A stretch of DNA of 64,000 nt from Ectocarpus siliculosus (lineage: Eukaryota > Sar > Phaeophyceae > Ectocarpales > Ectocarpaceae), in the NCBI GenBank assembly GCA_000310025.1, contig FN649750.1:2244337-2308336 (forward strand). The letters run 5' to 3'. The notes below the pieces were generated by a model. The model was not told where the DNA came from, ran no database searches, and saw only the letters and a list, made by a program, of their open reading frames with translations. A program made the position numbers and the translations under genes. Positions 59,239 through 64,000 of this stretch are shown one piece after another. How positions within the stretch are numbered: the first letter of the stretch is position 1; every line of letters starts with the position of its first letter.

Positions 59239-60849
59239 CTGCAATGGTAAGCGGCAAGGGGCGCGGGCAGCTACTCAACATAGCGCGCACCGTAACTTGC
59301 TAGCGGAATCGGATGGCAGCTTGAGCCCCACCTTTATTTAAAAAATTGTAAGAACAGACGTCATGTCACACTTAGGGAGAATCGTAATCGTTCCAACATC
59401 AAAGTGAGTGGGATTCCTGATGAAGAATAATGAATCTAGCCGCACACCGAACCTGTTCTGAATCTGTTGTGATGACCTGCGTTTTTTTTCTACAGTGTTT
59501 CGGGAGCAAATTTGAGAGAATCAACGAACGTTTCGGGATTCAACTTCAGTCGAAACAAGGTGTTCTTCAGTGGGTTTGATTCTTCCCAATTTGGAGGATC
59601 TCAAAACCAAATTGCGCCACAAGGTGCTCCCTGCGAAGGACAAGATCGTCCACAATTTTCCGATTCACTCCTATGTACTAGCAATATGCGCCACGTAAAT
59701 GTGACTAACATCTACTGGTTCACCCAACAGTTTCCGCAACAGGACCGCCACAGGTGTGGTCAGGGTATCGGAGGTGGCGACTGGATAGTCCACACGATAG
59801 AATATAGTGTGACTGAGTGAATTTGATTGCTGTATTTTTCCTCTCTCATCAAGACCTTTGGGAAATATGTATGCCTCAACATGTTATACGTGTGTGCACT
59901 CAACCGCGAACATAAACCACACAGAATACGGCGGCAATGATGGCACGAAGGAGACGTCATGTATGTTTGTGTGTTTAGCGGTGACAACAAGTATATCATC
60001 TGCAGTCGGAACTAACTGTTTCACACATAGACAAAGAGAGAAAACGAAAAACAGGGTGTTTTCGCATGTAGCCCCCGCCCCCAACTAGAACAGCCCACAA
60101 AACACGGAAAACAGAAGTATTTGTAAGGTTGCTCTGCACTCCATGACCCCCGCTTTCCGACAACACAGTATCCTACAATCCCTACCATTACACAACGCTT
60201 TTTCAACGGGTTGCAGAACAAGATTGTTGATGTTGACTAATTTTACAAACGCAAGAACACCAGAAAACCCAGAAAACGCACAAGAGACACACAAGACCAT
60301 TCGGAAGGCATTGCGAAGAATATAATAGAAGTCGTTGATTCTCGCACAGGACGGTAGTAGAGGCTGCTCAAAGTGTACATTTCACGCGTCTTCTACCTCC
60401 TCACGCCGCTTTGAAATCATGAAAACATTACCACCATTCCAAATTCAAGTCATAAGAAGAGCGGAACCGGCAGGCGCTCAAATAAGGTCTGTTGCCAGGA
60501 ACCTGGTGCAAAGTACTAATATCACTAATGGACAACCTGTAGCAGCGGGGAGTGCGTGTTGGCGCGCTCAAATCTGCTTCTGTGGTGATGATATCGAGGT
60601 GGCCTACGTACAATCTCCCCAAATCTCCGCAAATTCGACCGACACCCAGTGTCTTGTACTGCTTGTGCTCGCCGCCGCTAACCCTAATCTCCTTAACTGC
60701 GGGTTTACAGCGGATAGTTGATGCCACCGACAACCCACAGTTCAGGGGTTTACGCTCCGCAGCGGTGAGCACGGCTGACTGCGACAAATGTTGGATTCCG
60801 CTTGGTTCCGGCGCAGATTTCGGGGGGTAACCTACACTATTTGACAAAT
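59239..60849. other. No confident gene (upstream of the SDR exons)
   Basis: The expected Rossmann-fold exons of the SDR gene should lie here. I could not identify a TGxxxGxG-encoding stretch on the minus strand. Confidence 0.4.
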
Positions 60850-61745
60850 GGAATAGGGTTCCATGGAAGTCGAAATTGAATTCCATGGAAGTGGTTCATT
60901 GCTCCTTCCGTGGAAGTCACTGTTACTTCCATGAAAGTCAATATCGACTTCCATGGAATCTGTTCATCTGTTTCGGGTTCCAGCTTCCCAATGCTTCCAT
61001 GGAATAAGCGGTAAACAACTTCCACGGGAGTTAATCCGCTTCCATGGAAGTTGATCAGCTTCCATGGAAGCACCCGATATCAACCGCTCGTTGCTACCAT
61101 GGAAGTTGCATTTCGGACTTCCACGGAAGCGCGACGAGCTTCCATGGAAGCTTGTCGCTTCACAGAGTCTCTGTTACTACTTCCATGGAAGCACGAAAAC
61201 TCCCATGAAAGCAACTTCCATGGATGTGGGTGACAGAGGTCGAAACCGACTTCCTTGGAAGCACAAAAAATTCCACGAAAGCAACTTCTACCGAAGCGTC
61301 TGGACATGTGGTCCTTCCCTACCCTATCACTATCATCCCTAACCCTAAACGGAAAGCAACACCACGGAAGCGTCTGGACATACAGTCATTCCAACTTCCC
61401 TATCCTAACCCTAACCCTAACGCCGATAAGACCGTGGAAGCTAACCCGAGGCTGAAAACTTCCATGCAAGCTGCCCTAAACCTGTTTTGAATAGCTTCCA
61501 TGGAAGCCTAAGGTTCGACTTCCATGGAAGCTATTCCACTTCCTCCATGGGGTTTCCATGGGACTTCTGTGGAAGTTAACTTCCATGGAAGTGGCACATC
61601 CATACGTCATATCTTTAGTTCCATGAAAGTGATTATCGCTTCCATGGAAGTGCGAAACGTGTAGTTCTCATGGAACTTGTATCAACTTCCATGGAAGTAG
61701 ATCCAAATTCCAATTTAACCTGATTTGTACTTCCATCTCGCCGCG
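60850..61745. repeat. CATG-palindrome field 3 with telomere-like tracts
   Basis: Dense CTTCCATGGAAGC/T words, often 15-30 bases apart, interrupted by CCCTAACCCTAA-type tracts at about 61335-61348 and 61399-61421. It has the same CATG-centred palindrome plus TTAGGG combination as the fields at 17.6-19.9 kb. Confidence 0.9.
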
Positions 61746-62190
61746 ATATTAGCTCGCCTCCCGCGGCCCCTTTTTATTCGATATACTCGTAGCATAGCAT
61801 GGGGGTGGTATATTGCGTATACATATGCGGGGATTGCAGTGACGAACTACGGAGGGACAAGAAGTTTCTTTGTGTTTTCCTTGGGAGTGTAGTAGATTGG
61901 TGGAGATTCATGGAGATTCGTTCTGGGTATTAAAGCGTTATGCGTGACTTGATGCCGTGATGGAATGACGAGCTCAAGCACGCCCCCGATGAATACAACA
62001 CGTTTTTCACCACGTCTACACGTCTTTACCTACCCGTGCGGCCCGTCATGGCCGAGCTGCTCTACGCTCCCATCACACACAACTGAGCCACCCGAATTAT
62101 CGATCACGCTAGCGTATGACACGTCGTCTACGAGATTCGAGTCGAGCTTAGTTTGGAGTATCGCTTTGCGGCGATCAGCAGCAGCCACCG

Positions 62191-64000
62191 ATGAGCGACA
62201 CCGAGCAAGATCGAGTGAGCGCCCGACTAGCAGAGGAGGAAGCCCGGATCAACTACTTGGTCGAACAGAGGGTAGAAGCAAGACTGGCCGAGATGTCGAG
62301 GCAAGAAGCAGAGGAGCGGAGGACAGATGACGTCCGGACCGGAAGAGAGCACGAGGATCGCCACCAGCAACACGCGGGGCGGCCATCGGCCAACCCGACG
62401 ACCGACGAAATCGCCCGCACACTCGCCGACGCCCTCACCGGTCGACTTCACGTCTCATCAGGGGACATGGGTAGAGTACCCATTAACGCAGGGACGGTTC
62501 GAATGACTGAGACTAAGCGCCTAGCGCCTTGGGATGGTGTTTTCAAGCAAGGGGAGGATGAGCAGGCTAAGTTTTTGATTTTTCGATCGAACATGGTAGC
62601 TATGTTTGCCCAGGAAGGAGTGCGTGACGTAGTACTGACTGAAGAAAAAATTCCAGTTGGGAAAGAAGGCGTGAGCATGGAGGAGATGCGTAGGGTGCAT
62701 TCGAGTGGACGGGTAGAAAAGGCAATAACGGCGTGGAACCTGCTGATCACGACAGTGACATACATGCCAATCCTAACCCAGATCATCGCCGATGGGAGTC
62801 CTAGTGGAGGTTGGAAGATATTCCTCAATTATTACGAGCCGCGTGCCAGGGCCGAAAAAGAAAGGCTGTCATCTCAATATCACGCTCTTGAGATGAAAGT
62901 AGGGGAGACCCCGCAAGAGTACTTCGGGAGATTTGCTGTTTTGCGCAGTAAGCTCGCCTCGCACGGTGTTGTTTTCTCCGACGATGATGCCAATGCCCAC
63001 ATGGTATACCACCTTTCCGACGAGTACTCGGTAGAGAAGAAGATTCTGACCATGTCACCGATTCCCCCCTCGCGCGAGACAATTGAAAAGGCTGTGCGAG
63101 ATGCTCATGCGGACTCGGTTCGCCGTCGGGAGGGGGAACCGAAGAATGGCGCGGGGCACGCGTTCGTCGCTTCCGGTGGCATCCGGGGCGATGGACGTGT
63201 CCAACATGGGTCGAGTGGAAACGGCGGGGGTCAGGACGTAGACGGAGGCGCCCGGAGTCGGAGCAGGAGCAGGGTGAGAGGAAACAAGAAAGGCGGAGGT
63301 GAGAGAGGAGCCGACAACGACCACTGCTACCTACATCCGCGCTTGTTCCACACCAACGCCCAGTGCTACACCCAGCGCGACCGTCGGAAGGAGCAGGAGC
63401 AGCAGCAGCCCCAACAGCAGCAGTCTCAGCAACAGCAACCCCAACAGCAGCAGTCTCAGCAACAGCAGCCTCAGCAACAGCAGCCTCAGCAACAGCAACT
63501 TCACGGACCGCCGCCGCAGCAGCCGAGCTACAGTGGGGGGGGCTGGGGCGGTGGGCCTCAGCACGGACCTCACAGCGGCTACGGAGGACAGCATCAGCAC
63601 AGGTATGCAGCGCCCCCTCGTCCTCCACAACCGCCTTGGCGGCCTCCGTACGGGCACGCTAATGTGATGCACGCGTATAGTGCTATGCCCTACGGGGGGC
63701 CCGCGAATGGTACCGAGTATGGCGGGTGGGAGCAGCAGCAGCAGCAGCAGCAGCCTTCGCCAGACTACTACCAGCAGCAGCCGTACTACCCGCCTCCGAC
63801 ACCGTACTACCAGCAGCAGCAGCCACCATCGCAGCCTCCGCCACCGCCGTCGTTTCAGCCGCAGCAGCAGCAGCACTCCACCCATGCCCCGCCCCAGTCG
63901 CCCTCTCCCGGAGCAGCAACCTATCCGCCTGGGCATCTCCACTCCCTGATGGCACACTTTGTGTCCGCTGACGAGATGAGTTCGCTTTCGGTTTCGAGTG
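62191..64000 (+). CDS. Retrotransposon gag (Ty1/copia-like), 5' part; runs off window
   Basis: The frame opens with ATG at 62191 (MSDTEQDRVSARLAEEEARI) and stays open to the window end, over 600 codons. After a coiled-coil N-terminus comes a copia-type gag core: LAPWDGVFKQGED, ITAWNLLITTVTYMP, LEMKVGETPQEYFGRFAVLR and MVYHLSDEYS. A His-rich knuckle CYLHPRLFHTNAQC (C-x2-H-x4-H-x4-C) replaces the usual CCHC. Then follow long Gln/Pro/Ser/Tyr-rich runs, partly encoded by CAG repeats. Protease, integrase and RT would lie beyond 64000. LTR and primer-binding site upstream (61750-62190) could not be delimited. Confidence 0.75.
   Translation, partial: MSDTEQDRVSARLAEEEARINYLVEQRVEARLAEMSRQEAEERRTDDVRTGREHEDRHQQHAGRPSANPTTDEIARTLADALTGRLHVSSGDMGRVPINAGTVRMTETKRLAPWDGVFKQGEDEQAKFLIFRSNMVAMFAQEGVRDVVLTEEKIPVGKEGVSMEEMRRVHSSGRVEKAITAWNLLITTVTYMPILTQIIADGSPSGGWKIFLNYYEPRARAEKERLSSQYHALEMKVGETPQEYFGRFAVLRSKLASHGVVFSDDDANAHMVYHLSDEYSVEKKILTMSPIPPSRETIEKAVRDAHADSVRRREGEPKNGAGHAFVASGGIRGDGRVQHGSSGNGGGQDVDGGARSRSRSRVRGNKKGGGERGADNDHCYLHPRLFHTNAQCYTQRDRRKEQEQQQPQQQQSQQQQPQQQQSQQQQPQQQQPQQQQLHGPPPQQPSYSGGGWGGGPQHGPHSGYGGQHQHRYAAPPRPPQPPWRPPYGHANVMHAYSAMPYGGPANGTEYGGWEQQQQQQQPSPDYYQQQPYYPPPTPYYQQQQPPSQPPPPPSFQPQQQQHSTHAPPQSPSPGAATYPPGHLHSLMAHFVSADEMSSLSVSS

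Noticed and set aside
1-64000. CRISPR arrays, bacterial operons, rRNA genes
   Set aside because: Tandem arrays here lack the CRISPR repeat/unique-spacer pattern; introns and element types show eukaryotic DNA; no rRNA signature was seen.

Overview
The window is nuclear DNA of a eukaryote with spliceosomal GT-AG introns. Exons are short, introns run from several hundred bases to several kb, and repeats are very dense. Two 100-base N runs show that this is a scaffold. The gene content fits a stramenopile, most likely a brown alga of the Ectocarpus type: a vanadium-haloperoxidase-like secreted protein, tyrosine-recombinase, copia-type and PIF/Harbinger mobile elements, and short TTAGGG tracts. 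That assignment is inference; no rRNA or organelle marker is present. Gene models were assembled by hand from open frames, splice sites and matching intron phases.

Layout. 1-6980 (+): the 3' part of an unrecognised gene of seven exons with a Gly/Ser/acidic tail. 6981-13227: no confident gene; microsatellites, small duplications and a 103-bp-arm foldback at 11480-11712. 13228-27719 (-): a vanadium-haloperoxidase-like gene. Its 6.2-kb intron holds two fields of CATG palindromes, a telomere-like tract and a complete 2.9-kb non-autonomous LTR retrotransposon with 5-bp target duplications; a tRNA-derived SINE sits in another of its introns. 27967-34416: a tyrosine-recombinase element with split direct repeats (A1 - ORFs - B1 - A2 - B2), a gag-like ORF and an apparently intact recombinase, but no reverse transcriptase; a 1.7-kb higher-order minisatellite lies between A1 and gag. 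34417-41113: no confident gene, only dispersed repeat families. 41114-45553 (+): a basic/acidic, possibly Myb-like DNA-binding protein. 47928-50223 (-): an intact three-exon PIF/Harbinger DDE transposase, convergent with the previous gene. 50224-57656: repeats, including a second copy of the SINE and a second locus of a ~460-bp minisatellite. 57657-59238 (-): three C-terminal exons of a short-chain dehydrogenase/reductase without a visible N-terminus. 60850-61745: a third CATG-palindrome field with telomere-like tracts. 62191-64000 (+): the start of a copia-like gag that runs off the window.

The genes do not form a pathway. The common theme is mobile and repetitive DNA around a few host genes. 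The most unusual objects are the RT-less recombinase element, the CATG-palindrome fields, and the haloperoxidase-like protein, which keeps its vanadate-binding motifs but lacks the PSGH catalytic histidine.
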